Assembly (NCBI GenBank): GCA_002205965.3
Contig: NADL03000478.1
Coordinates: 1,699,001 to 1,763,000, forward strand
DNA: 64,000 nucleotides
Source: Kappaphycus alvarezii
Lineage: Eukaryota > Rhodophyta > Florideophyceae > Gigartinales > Solieriaceae
Reading direction: 5' to 3'
Shown piece by piece: positions 47,999 to 57,378 of this stretch; within the stretch, counting starts at the first letter, position 1, and each line of letters starts with the position of its first letter. The notes under the pieces were generated by a model that ran no database searches, was not told where the DNA came from, and worked only from the letters and a program-made list of their open reading frames with translations. The translations under genes were made by a program, and so were the position numbers.

Positions 47999-50214
47999 TG
48001 GAAAATCATAATGCAATTGGCGTGGGAGAGCGTTATCACTCTTTCCTCCGCAGCACCTACCGTAAGGTTAAAGCGGAACTCCCTGGTGTTGACAAACATT
48101 GGATCCTTGAGATGGCCGTCAAGACTCTGAATGACTCCGCAGGACCCAATGGACTTGTACCAACACTTCTCGTGTTTGGAGTTATGCCCCGTATCCCGAT
48201 AAGGCCGACTGAAATGCCTGGACAAGTCGCTCGCATGAGCGCCATGGAGAAAGCTAGAGCGGAGCTTGCGAAAATGATCGCAGCCTCTCCTGTTATTCAG
48301 GTCTTGAGAAGTAACGTACCTTCTGCTGCCATGAAGCAAATCAACATTGGTGATGAGGTATTGGTGTACCGAGAAGAGAATGCGAAGTGGGAAGGACCTT
48401 ATCAAGTTCTGGACGTCGATGGTAAATTGGTATCTCTGAATGTTCGGGGCAGAACTGTTCGATTCTCTATTCACCAGGTGAAACGATACAATAGGGGACA
48501 GATTGGGCCTAGCTCAAAGAATACCCCAGATGATCCGAAGAATGTAGCTCAACCCCTCGCAGGTATTGACCAAGTCATTGAGGATCTCAAGGCAGATGTT
48601 GATGACGCTGATGAGAGCTCCCCATCCGATCCAATTGGCACGGACGAATTCATCACGTCCGAGGTACACATCACTAAGGTCCTCGAGGATGGCGACCCTC
48701 TGGGAAACACAGAAGCCTTTGAAAAGGCTAAGGCAAAAGAGACCGAGGGTATATTGAATAGAGGAACCTTTGAAGTTTTCGATGAAAGCAACGTGCCGCG
48801 TGACGCCAACATCTTAGGCGGACGATTCACATTGTCAATTAAGAACATCGGTACCGACACTGAAATGGCCAAAGCCCGATACGTCGCACAAGGTTACAAT
48901 GACGCTGCCAAAGATATCGTTGTTCATGACGTACCAACATTACAGCAACGCTCAATACGAATCATGGCCTCCTTCGCTGCCATTAAGGGAACCAGAATCT
49001 TCACGAACGATGTTACTCAGGCTTATTTGCAGAGCGAGTCTCCGATGACAAGGGAGATCTACATAAGGCCAAAAGACAGTGATCGTCACTTTTTTGATTT
49101 AGCGCCCGGACAACTGTTGAAGGTGTGTCGGCCTTTATATGGCCTATGCGACTCTGGCGACTACTGGCTATTCACATTTCAACGATTTCTTCGAGAAGAC
49201 TTGAACCTCTCGCATCTCGATGGCGACCCTTCATTGTATGCCCAACGATACGATGGTGCAGATTTCTGTCATGGACTCCTTGGGATATACGTAGATGACT
49301 GCCTTGGTACAGGTGACACTAACTTTGAAGCAAGAACTGCGCGAATTGAAGAACGGTTTGAATCGAAGCCGCGTGAATGGGACCGTGTTAGTTTCTTTGG
49401 ACTTCAAATCACTCGCCTTGACGACGAGTCCATCACTATCTGCCAAAAGAGATATATAGAACGGATATCGCTGCTTCCAGAAAACTCTTTATTCGACGAC
49501 TTTCGCAGTAAGCGCGCTGCCGTTGCATGGGTTACGCATTCCAGACCTTATATCTTGTACATGGTGAACAAGTCCGCTCAAGTGACGGAATCAAACTTCG
49601 GCGAGGGCAGCATCACGTTATTGAACAGGGCGATTCGTAAGCTAAAGAAAGAGAATCTAACATTGAAGTTCGGAAAGTTGGATGTTTCCTCACTGCACAT
49701 TAGAGCTTATGCGGATGAATCATTTGGAACTAATTGGGATTTAACGTCTCAGCTTGGTTATGTGATATTGCTCTGCGATGATGACTCCAATTGCCATGTT
49801 ATTGACTTCAAAAGTCGCAAGTCGAAGAGAGTTGTCAGATCAATTCTAGCAGGAGAACTGTACGCTTTAACGGATGCATTCGATGTCGCGTATTTGTTGA
49901 AGCATGATTTGGAATCCATTTACGGTATAAAGACTCCACTGAAGATGTATACCGACTCGAAGCAACTCTTAGATGTTCTGACTAAGTCTTCATTGCCGAC
50001 CGAAAAGCGATTGATGACTGACCTTGCTTCTATAAGAGAGTCTTATAGACGCTTCGAGATTGCCGATGTAGGTCTTATTCGCGGCACATCGAACATCGCG
50101 GATGCAATGACTAAGGAGGGATGCAATAAGGCTTTGGATCAGTTGATCGTGACAGGGGTGGATAAAACTGCCGTAAATAGGTTGGTAATCAGGGATAACG
50201 TCGCTCCCATTTAA
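47998..50214 (+). CDS. pol: Copia pol, part 2: integrase end, RT, RNase H
   Basis: Opens in the +2 frame relative to part 1 with VENHNAIGVGERYH, which carries the integrase catalytic Glu. A C-terminal integrase part with INIGDEVLVYRE follows. RT has FTNDVTQAYLQS (motif A) near 48995, RPLYGLCDSG near 49130 and the catalytic YVDDCLGTG near 49290. RNase H has AYADESF near 49710, AGELYALTDAF near 49850 and MYTDSKQLLDVL near 49948. The stop is at 50212. All catalytic residues are present, so the only visible damage is the one-base shift at its start. Confidence 0.9.
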   Translation: MENHNAIGVGERYHSFLRSTYRKVKAELPGVDKHWILEMAVKTLNDSAGPNGLVPTLLVFGVMPRIPIRPTEMPGQVARMSAMEKARAELAKMIAASPVIQVLRSNVPSAAMKQINIGDEVLVYREENAKWEGPYQVLDVDGKLVSLNVRGRTVRFSIHQVKRYNRGQIGPSSKNTPDDPKNVAQPLAGIDQVIEDLKADVDDADESSPSDPIGTDEFITSEVHITKVLEDGDPLGNTEAFEKAKAKETEGILNRGTFEVFDESNVPRDANILGGRFTLSIKNIGTDTEMAKARYVAQGYNDAAKDIVVHDVPTLQQRSIRIMASFAAIKGTRIFTNDVTQAYLQSESPMTREIYIRPKDSDRHFFDLAPGQLLKVCRPLYGLCDSGDYWLFTFQRFLREDLNLSHLDGDPSLYAQRYDGADFCHGLLGIYVDDCLGTGDTNFEARTARIEERFESKPREWDRVSFFGLQITRLDDESITICQKRYIERISLLPENSLFDDFRSKRAAVAWVTHSRPYILYMVNKSAQVTESNFGEGSITLLNRAIRKLKKENLTLKFGKLDVSSLHIRAYADESFGTNWDLTSQLGYVILLCDDDSNCHVIDFKSRKSKRVVRSILAGELYALTDAFDVAYLLKHDLESIYGIKTPLKMYTDSKQLLDVLTKSSLPTEKRLMTDLASIRESYRRFEIADVGLIRGTSNIADAMTKEGCNKALDQLIVTGVDKTAVNRLVIRDNVAPI

Positions 50215-50225
50215 AGTGGGCCGAG
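50213..50225 (+). other. Purine-rich tract before the 3' LTR
   Basis: The sequence AAAGTGGGCCGAG lies directly before the 3' LTR. It is purine-rich but interrupted by pyrimidines, so it is only a candidate primer for plus-strand synthesis. Confidence 0.4.
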
Positions 50226-50519
50226 TGTGGAAATCATGATGTTATGCGTGCACATAGTATCTCAGTGCTGAGGCAACTGGTTGATTTTCGCGAGTTATCC
50301 GTCAATGGATTATGTGCTACTGTGTCTGTAATCCGGATTCGCTAGGATGAGTATAAATAGGTAGCCTGCCTACCCGACTAGAGGAATAAAAGGTAAGATT
50401 GAATAACAAGACATAGAACTCGGAAGCAACAGCTCTCGGTCGTCGAGAAGCTCCTGAGTCAGAAAACACCGGACGTCGGTGTGTCTTGTTTTTCAATTAT
50501 TTCTACCAGTGAAACTACA
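50226..50519 (+). repeat. Copia 3' LTR
   Basis: A 294-bp copy of the 5' LTR with TG...CA ends and no difference seen. Confidence 0.95.
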
Positions 50520-50657
50520 GCAGGTGGAGGCTTTTTCCGAAATTGTGTCGAGTAGAAGGATAAGTGTGGTTTATCAACAGACTAGGGAAGTGCAACGTGC
50601 AGGGCCACTAAAATTAATTAGCTTTGGAGAGGGACACAAACATTTGCATTTCGCGGA

Positions 50658-50945
50658 TTACGAAGCTGCACACGTGGACCAAATGGCAAAGCTTATCCTT
50701 TGATGAAGCCGAACTGACACCTTCGCCTTACAGCTTCCGATACGGGCCGCGATCGCAGCCGCGTACTCGTCGACCACCTTAGATTCGGTCGCAGACGGGC
50801 ATCCCAGGGAGTCGAAGGCTAGCGGCACAAAATGCCATCCGAGTTTCTGGCGTCCAGTTAGAGCTTGGAGGTGGGTTGAACGTTTATTGAAGAAGGGACC
50901 CGAGAAGGTATAGAGCACCAATTTAACGGGAAAAGGTTTGGGTGT
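50658..50945 (-). pseudogene. RT-element C-terminal fragment, copy 3
   Basis: The minus-strand reading LGWHFVPLAFDSLGCP is followed by an Ala/Glu helix, AAAIAARIGSCKA, and a terminal helix RLHQRISFAI. The same P-L-x-F-D-(T/S)-(F/L)-(S/G) block occurs in the relic at the window start (PLVFDTFSAP), and the arrangement fits the end of restriction-like nuclease domains of RT proteins. It lies 140 bp beyond the Copia 3' LTR, on the strand opposite to copy 2. Confidence 0.55.
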
Positions 50946-52293
50946 TTTACTCTTGGAAGATATATCCGATCTATCCCAATTTAATCTAACTCTATATATT
51001 TGTAAAGCATGTTTTGTGGTAAATATCTACGGGTCCAATATATTTTATCTGCACAGGAACCAAAAATTATAGCATGTGTACCGAATGAGGACAAAGTGTG
51101 CCTCAGTGAGGTAGGGGCTATCGCGGATATACACAAGGTACCAACCCAAAGCTGCTGGCATTCCCCAGATATTACAGTGTATGCTAGTTCCTCGGCACAA
51201 CGCGCTGGCATAAGGAAGACAGAGGATGACGTTAGGGCAGCTCGTGCTTGTATGAGAGCTGCTGGAGCTGGGGGCCGGAACTGGCACTGTGGTACGTGCG
51301 GTTGGGGTCTATGAAGGGTTGATTGATTAGGGGACGACAGAGGAGTAGCGTTTGGTGCGTTGCAAACTGTTTGGGATGCTGAGCTGGAGGCAAGGGTTGA
51401 TGTATAGCTGGCTGTTCATGTCATGCATAGATGCTTGAGCGATAGATGCTGGGCTAAATAAGAGTTTTGTCGCAGCATGTGTGTTGGGCTTGGGGAGCGT
51501 GAGGGTTTGGGCTTTCGCTCTGCTGTTTTGCATTGGTGTTTGAGTGCTGCAATGGCATTTGTTAGAATGTGTCATAGGGCCTTTGATAGTCTCAGTTACT
51601 CGTAGTTGTGCTGACGCAAAAGATCCTCTGGCAAAGCCATCGTATCGGGCGTTTTCAAAGTCTGTATTTGGTGCACGGAAAACGTTTGTCGTCTAAAAGG
51701 CCTGCCATAGGCTGTACCTCTAGCGGGATAGAAAGTCTGTGCTTTGCGGTTTGCAGTGAACGCGTTTAAGTATCATGCTCCGTAAAGCATCACTGGAGAA
51801 CATATTGCACCTTGAAAACGAATGTGCGGCCTTAATTGCAGCAGATTAATGCATCGCAAGTTTATTCGTGCTGTTTAACTGATAATTTATTTTTCATTTA
51901 TGAAACTGCATTGCTAAGCGCCTCACTTGTAGCGCTCCCGTTATGATCCCGTAACATATTTACCAAGATTTTGGGCAGAATCCCGGGCCAAGCTAGTCCC
52001 AGACCCTGATTAGTCACTTCAATGGTCATTATTTTCCTTCTTCCACTTCACCGTCATCATGTCAAATTCTGTTAAGGCCTGGATTCTGGTTACGGCAGTA
52101 CAGGTAGTTGCCATCAGGCGAATTCCTGCGCACTTTGGTGAAAAATAACATGTACATATGCAAATGCAATGTCTTCCGCCCCTCGACTCGCGGTTTAACA
52201 CATCGCTCCGGTGCTACCTGACAGAACAGGTAACAGTTGTCGGTTCAATACTCGCACTTCAGTCCCTCCCCAGCTCTCCATACACAACCCAAA
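50946..52293. other. Intergenic, no gene seen
   Basis: Open frames at 51009-51314 and 51327-51575 have no motif. The interval should include the promoter of the isoaspartyl peptidase gene. Confidence 0.4.
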
Positions 52294-53242
52294 ATGACCG
52301 TTTCCCCTCTCCCGACCATAATTGTTCACGGTGGTGCCTGGGCGATCCCGGACAACATGACGCAAGCATGCCGTAGCGGCGTTGAAGCTGCAGTTCGAGC
52401 CGGGTACGATATTCTAATAGCGGGTGGGAGCTCCCTTGACGCAGTTGAGGCAGCCATACGTGTTCTCGAAGATGACCCTGTATTTGATGCAGGACTTGGC
52501 TCTTGTCTGAATTCTGCAGGGGAGGTGGAGACGGATGCGGCTGTAATGATAGACTGGGAGGAAGGCGACGGGCCAAATAGTGGGCAGTGGCTGGGATTCG
52601 TGCTGCGAAACACCCAATTTCTGTGGCGAGGAAGGTGATGGAGGAAACGCCGCATTGCTTGTTGGTTGGGGAGGGTGGAGACAAATTTGTAAGGGAAATT
52701 GGAGGGGAGGTGGCTGAGGCTGGAGATTTGGTGACCAGCAGTATGGAGATGGAGTGGCACAAATTCAGGAGGTATGAGGATGCAGTTGGGGGATTGTTTA
52801 ATGGAGTAAGTAGTACCCTTGGGGTTGTGATACGGTTGGAGCCGTGGCGCTTGATGATAAAGGCAGGATGGCAGCAGGAACAAGCACGGGAGGGATAACT
52901 GGGAAGAGAGTGGGGAGGGTGGGTGATTCGCCCATAGTGGGAGCGGGTGTTGTGTGTGAGAAGGGGGTGGGTGGGGTAAGTTGTACGGGGCATGGGGAGA
53001 GTATCTTGAACACCGGCTTGGCGCGTTGGGTGACAATGCTGATGGAAGTGAAGGGAATAAGTGGGGAGGAGGCTGTAACGAAGAGTCTCGATCGCATGAA
53101 GAGGAAGACTGGAGGTTGCGGTGGAATTATATTGCTGGATGCGCATGGCGAATGGGTAAAGAAATTTACAACAGAGCGAATGGCGTGGGCGGCCATTAGT
53201 AAGAATGGCGAAATGCAATCCGGAGTTGAGCGGGACGACTAG
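52294..53242 (+). CDS. Isoaspartyl peptidase / L-asparaginase (two frameshifts)
   Basis: An N-terminal-nucleophile hydrolase of the plant-type asparaginase family (T2), which cleaves isoaspartyl dipeptides and asparagine after self-cleavage before a Thr. ATG 52294 opens with IIVHGGAWAIPD. SLDAVEAAIRVLEDDPVFDAG and GEVETDAAVMI follow. At the GGG at 52582-52584 the frame must shift to reach AVAGIRAAKHPISVARKVM, and again near 52820 to reach DTVGAVALDDKG, which holds the nucleophile Thr. ATSTGG-like GTSTGGITGKRVGRVGDSP and the glycine-rich TGHGE follow, with the stop at 53240-53242. All expected active-site blocks are present. Length, about 315 residues, suits the family. Confidence 0.88.
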
Positions 53243-53528
53243 TATCTGATGTCAACGAGCATCGGAACTTACAAGCGTCGGGGAAATCTCGCAATCTGAT
53301 CGGATGAACTGCTGCTGAAGTGGGAGATGCCGAGCTGTCCGCGAAGATGGTACCTGTCATTTCTACAGGTGATATTCCTGTTGAAATTGTCCCGCGCGTT
53401 TACTCACCTGTAGATTATGCGGCAAAAGTTGTACAATACGCATTCACTCTGTAATACAAGAAAACCCATTCGAAGTCCTGAAAACTGCAAGGGGCTGGAA
53501 GCTAACATTACTTCCGAAGGCACCGAAC
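53243..53528. other. Spacer with a 47-codon open frame
   Basis: Between two converging genes. A stop-to-stop frame (about 53308-53454, +) reads VPVISTGDIPVEIVPRVYSP and looks protein-like but has no good start, no motif and no link to the peptidase. It could be a leftover of something else. Confidence 0.3.
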
Positions 53529-54392
53529 TTAGTCCCTCGCACCCGCCTCCTTGAGCAATTTTTCCACCGCTTGTGGCCTACCTGATTTCCTTCCCTCCTT
53601 TAGAGCGGTAGTACCGATTCCACCCTCCCAAGTCCTGACATTTGGATTTGCACCGCTTTCCAGCAACACGCGAACGCATTCTAGGTTCCCACAAGCCGCT
53701 GCCCATACCAGAGGCGTCCACCCATACACTCCTTGCGCCTCGATATTACCCCCTGACTCTACCAGTACTCTCACTACCTCTGCGTGTCCCTCCTTGGCAG
53801 CTACATGCATTGCGCTCTCTCTGGCCCCAGCGCTTATCGCCTCTACATCCACCCCACCCGCAAGTGCCACTTCTACCCATCCTGTCTGCGCCTTTCGGGC
53901 TGCCATGTGAACTGCCGTCTCTCCATATTCATTGCTCACCCGAATATCTGCCCCAGCTCCGAGTAACATCTTTATCACATCCCCATGTCCTGTTTTCCTC
54001 GCATACACTGCCTTCTGCGGCGGTACCTCACCACGTCGAGTAGGCGAACCTGGAAACCCTGCCGGTGGCGCAGGACGGGGATTAGCCGATGGCAGGTTCT
54101 CGAAAGCATAAATAAGAGCGGTGAGGCCTTGGTTGGTTCGCATATTCGGATCAGCGCCTGCTGCCAGTAAGGAACGTGCAATGGCAACATTACCCTCAGA
54201 AGCAGACCACATGAGGGCAGTCATGAGTGACTCATTGAAAGCGCTGGCATACGTTGGAGAGGCTCCTGCAGAGAGAAGGGCCTCGACGGCGGGGTGGTCA
54301 TTTAACATTGCCTGGCGGATGAGTTGCTCATTGAGAGACGGAGTGGGAGATGGTGTAGAATATGCACATTTGAGAGGGCGACGTGGAGACAC
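53529..54392 (-). CDS. Ankyrin-repeat protein
   Basis: About 287 residues made of ankyrin repeats. Clear units are TALMWSASEGNVAIARSLL, GETAVHMAARKAQTGWVEVAL, ESAMHVAAKEGHAEVVRVLV and TPLVWAAACGNLECVRVLL, with A-x-A-D/N-P-N turns between (GADPN, GANPN). One or two weaker repeats lie at the N-terminus. No other domain is present, so it is a protein-binding scaffold of unknown partner. The open frame starts with GTG at 54392. The first in-frame ATG is 32 codons further in (QAMLND), and the frame is open upstream to about 54490 without an ATG, so the true start is uncertain and may involve an upstream frameshift. The gene is divergent from the M20 peptidase gene. Confidence 0.85.
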   Translation of the reverse strand: MSPRRPLKCAYSTPSPTPSLNEQLIRQAMLNDHPAVEALLSAGASPTYASAFNESLMTALMWSASEGNVAIARSLLAAGADPNMRTNQGLTALIYAFENLPSANPRPAPPAGFPGSPTRRGEVPPQKAVYARKTGHGDVIKMLLGAGADIRVSNEYGETAVHMAARKAQTGWVEVALAGGVDVEAISAGARESAMHVAAKEGHAEVVRVLVESGGNIEAQGVYGWTPLVWAAACGNLECVRVLLESGANPNVRTWEGGIGTTALKEGRKSGRPQAVEKLLKEAGARD

Positions 54393-55084
54393 AACTGGAC
54401 CAGGTGATGAGAGGCGCAGTGCGAGCGGATGAGGGATTGGAAAAGAGCGAAGAACATAGCTAGAGTTGCGGATGGAGTTGTAGTCGCTCTAGAGAGACGA
54501 GCAATGCCTTCCCGCCGAGCTTTTTGCGCCTGCCAGTGATCAGAAATGAAAATTTGTGGACTTAATTAAGCGGACCGGCACACCACAGCGCCAGACTTTA
54601 CTGGCAAATTTGTCTTGGTGCAATGTCTGCAGGATTGGACTGCGGAGTCGAACTGTTAACATAAACGATGCTTTGAGTGAAGCTTAGCTGGCTCAGTCGA
54701 TGACGTGGAAGAGGAATGAGCCAAAATCAAATTACATCAATGGCTGAAGTACAGGCACTCAAACCTTCCGAGTCAGGCATTCATCGACCCTGACATCGCA
54801 GTTTCGAGATGGTATAGCACATAGGCGGATGGGGACAGCGAATTGGTTGCGCAAATCAACACCACTGTTTTCGTACTCTTTGCAACGTCCCTCGGGGGAG
54901 TGTTAACGATCTGAGCCGCACAAAATAGGGTATCACTTCATTTCCGGGCTAATTGACCCGTCCGATTTGCAAACTTTAAAAATCCGATCAATATCCCCGA
55001 CGAAATCCCCCTGGTAATTACAAATGAGGTTGTTTGAGAGCAGTACCTCGTTGCATTCCGCTACTTGCTCCCGATAATAACAGC
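54393..55084. other. Divergent intergenic region
   Basis: Separates the divergent ankyrin and M20 genes. No repeat or open frame was found, and no certain TATA box. Confidence 0.4.
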
Positions 55085-56268
55085 ATGAGTTTGTTAACTT
55101 ACCGCGTAATCTTGTTCTCCCTTCTCGCCCTGCTTCTCGCTCTTGTCGTTCGTCCGACCTCCCAGACGCGTCCCCATCCCCTTTGTCATTCAGTCCCGCG
55201 CATTTGCTATTTCCTACACTCCCGCCCCAGCTCAGTTCTTCCCCTCACGCGTGCACTCGTTTCTATCCCCTCCTCTACCGGCTCTGAGGCCAAGGTCTTA
55301 AAGTACGCAGCCAATTGGCTCCGCAGCGAGGGCTTCTCTGTGCGTACCCAGTCTGTCCCCCCTCTGGACGGTCATTTCCAAAATAGACTCAACGTGCTAG
55401 CACTTCGAAAAGGCGCTTCGATTGCAGACGTCCGTTTAATTCTCTTCACACATCTCGATGTCGTACCAGGTCCTGGAAAAGCCTCTACAAGGGAGGGCTT
55501 TGTTCAAGGCAGGGGCACAGTGGATGCAAAGGGGCAGGCTGCCGGCATGATGATTGCAGCGCGACAAATCGAGGATCCTCAGGTTGCAGTGCTTCTAGTC
55601 TGCGGCGAAGAGACTGATCATGCCGGCGTTATCGCAGCATCCACAGGCTTGGGATTTCGCAATGATGTGGTGTTAGTGAATGGAGAGCCGACAGAGAGTC
55701 GTTTAGGGCGGGTGCAGAAGGGGATGCAACGCGTAATTCTGCATGCGCAAGGGAAAAGCGCGCATAGTGGGTATCCAGAGTTGGGTGAAAGTGCGGTAGA
55801 CAAACTGTTGAATGTGCTGGAAGGCTTGAGGAAGGTTGAGTGGGATGATGGGGCGCAAGTTAAGACAACGATGAACATTGGGGTAGTGAAAGGTGGTGTA
55901 GCTGCTAATGTGGTGCCAAAAGACGCAACAGCAGAGGTCATGTTTCGGATGGGTGTGCGGCCCAACCAAGTAGTGGAAAGGGTAATGGAGGTGGCGAATT
56001 TGGGTGGTGTGGAGGTCGAAGTCGGGATGGGCAATGGAGAGTGGAATTTCTTGTGCCTCAGCGGATAGGGAAAGAATTGGGAGAAGTGGATGTTGCCTAC
56101 AACACGGATGTAGCCTACTGGAAGGGAGGTTACCAAGCGGCGATCCTATTCGGTGCAGGAAGCATTGCACATGCGCATACAGAGGATGAAAGGGTAAGTG
56201 AAGTGGAGTTGGAAAGATTACCGGAAAGACTTGAGCGAATTGTGAAAGAAGTGTTGGAGGGACTGTAG
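55085..56268 (+). CDS. M20 family metallopeptidase / deacylase (frameshifted)
   Basis: A zinc-dependent amidohydrolase of the M20 group (ArgE/DapE/carboxypeptidase-like). ATG 55085 gives an N-terminal membrane anchor or signal (YRVILFSLLALLLALVV). The metal-site blocks are complete: THLDVVPG, GRGTVDAKG, CGEETDHAG and NGEPTE, then a dimerisation lid starting with KSAHSGYPELGESA. Frame 1 stops at 56068; the rest continues in the frame 56041-56268 with EFLVPQRIGKELGEVDV and IAHAHTEDERVS, which carries the last zinc-ligand His. One missing base near 56040 explains it. An upstream ATG-like start at 55034 is less fitting. Substrate specificity (acetylornithine, acyl-amino acid or dipeptide) cannot be told. 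The gene converges on TEX261. Confidence 0.87.
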
Positions 56269-56413
56269 GACACGCGGCAATGGTCACGGAACTGCGAGCT
56301 ATGTTCATTTTTTTCTCGGAAACTGGTGAATAAGAGATGGAACGGATACAAGTGTTTGAAATTCGAAGACTCGAAGCACGGATGTGGGCCATGAGTGTGG
56401 GGCCATGAAAAGG

Positions 56414-57088
56414 TCAGCGATAGGAAGCAGAGAGAATGTCCCGTTGGGGTGGGGATGTTTCCCAGCCTAGAGCGCGGCGCACGGTAAACGAAACCGAGTT
56501 GAACGCGACCATAACGATATTGCGAGAATGCTTCTTCTTTTCTGGCGCGTTAGGGTCGTTGGTAGAGGCGTGTGCCCTGGAGGAAGGAACTGCAGCACTC
56601 GGAAGCACGGAATCGTTGACGGTGAGCGAACAAAAGAAGGCACATGGTACAAGCCAGACCGCAAGGAGGAAAAAGGATGCCATGGCGGGAACCGGGGCGA
56701 CACGATAGCGATAAAATAGCTCTGCATCGGTAGTGAAAAAGCGATACCATGCGTAATTGTTCAGGAGGAACATTACGCAGGCGAAGATGAAGGGCGGGGA
56801 AGCCGGCTCTATGAAAGGAAAAGAGCGAAGAAGCAGGAGATAAACGGCATGAGCTAGGACGCCAACAAGGCATTGAAGAAATGGGAAGCGTTCATAGGTC
56901 CAGAGAAGAAGGTGAAGAGGAAATTGTGCGAGAATAGTGAGGCGGATGACTTTTTTGGTAAAGACTGTGTACTCTTCGGCAAGTTCCACGAGATAATAAA
57001 GACCACAGGCAAGACAAACTGCTGCAAAGAGAAGAAAGAGATAGCCCGACAGGTAAACCACCAGGACAAACAGGGAAGGAAGGTGCAT
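56414..57088 (-). CDS. TEX261/Erv26 (SVP26) family ER cargo receptor
   Basis: A four-helix membrane protein of the Erv26/TEX261 family, which helps sort cargo into COPII vesicles between ER and Golgi. ATG 57088 is chosen because it begins the first membrane span (MHLPSLFVLVVYLSGYLFLL) as in relatives; an upstream TTG at 57157 only adds an unlikely leader. Family blocks are all present: ACGLYYLVELAEEYTV, TYERFPFLQCLVG, LRSFPFIEPASPPFI, LNNYAWYRFF, and CAFFCSLTVNDSVLPS. About 224 residues, normal length, no frameshift. It is one of the few intact host genes here. The C-terminus is polar and Lys-rich, facing the cytosol by family knowledge. Confidence 0.92.
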   Translation of the reverse strand: MHLPSLFVLVVYLSGYLFLLFAAVCLACGLYYLVELAEEYTVFTKKVIRLTILAQFPLHLLLWTYERFPFLQCLVGVLAHAVYLLLLRSFPFIEPASPPFIFACVMFLLNNYAWYRFFTTDAELFYRYRVAPVPAMASFFLLAVWLVPCAFFCSLTVNDSVLPSAAVPSSRAHASTNDPNAPEKKKHSRNIVMVAFNSVSFTVRRALGWETSPPQRDILSASYR

Positions 57089-57300
57089 GGCAAGGGAAAG
57101 ATTGGGGCAAAGTACGCCAGAGAGTGGAAGACGGGCAAGGGAAACCGTTGGAGACAATAGTTGAATACCTCGAGGATTTGGAGGACGAGGAAGTGGGAAC
57201 GAAAGGTAACTTCAAGATTTGATCGGCGAAAAGTTGAACACTGCAGTTGGTAATGGCATGTGGCCAGCACGAGTCTCAGACTATTATTTTTGGACTGCCA

Positions 57301-57322
57301 CTGTACAGTACTGTACTGCGCT
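57301..57322. repeat. GTAC palindrome cluster
   Basis: CTGTACAGTACTGTACTG: overlapping palindromes 5' of the TEX261-type gene, as at 2270 and 61521. Confidence 0.6.
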
Positions 57323-57378
57323 GTGGCGCTGAAGCTTGAAATTAAAATAAAAATCGTAAGCTACTGTAACAAAAAGTT

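Larger units (their letters stand above)
44693..50519 (+). mobile_element. Ty1/Copia LTR retrotransposon, complete, recent
   Basis: A 5827-bp element with 294-bp LTRs (44693-44986 and 50226-50519) that look identical base for base and run TG...CA. The coding order is gag, protease, integrase, RT, RNase H, which defines Copia. The frame is interrupted by TAG at 45452 and 46748 and by a frameshift at 47996. Flanking pentamers are GCATG (left) and GCAGG (right), which could be a 5-bp target duplication with one mismatch. A purine-rich stretch (50213-50225) precedes the 3' LTR. No convincing tRNA primer site with TGG next to the 5' LTR was seen; a half-tRNA type primer, as in some Copia elements, is possible. 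Identical LTRs imply recent insertion. Confidence 0.93.

Noticed and set aside
52259..53218. 319-residue open frame on the minus strand
   Set aside because: It is a shadow of the isoaspartyl peptidase gene; it is Pro/Ser/His-rich with no motif, while the plus strand has all catalytic blocks.
55703..56392. Long minus-strand frames opposite the M20 gene
   Set aside because: They are shadows of the plus-strand gene, without motifs.
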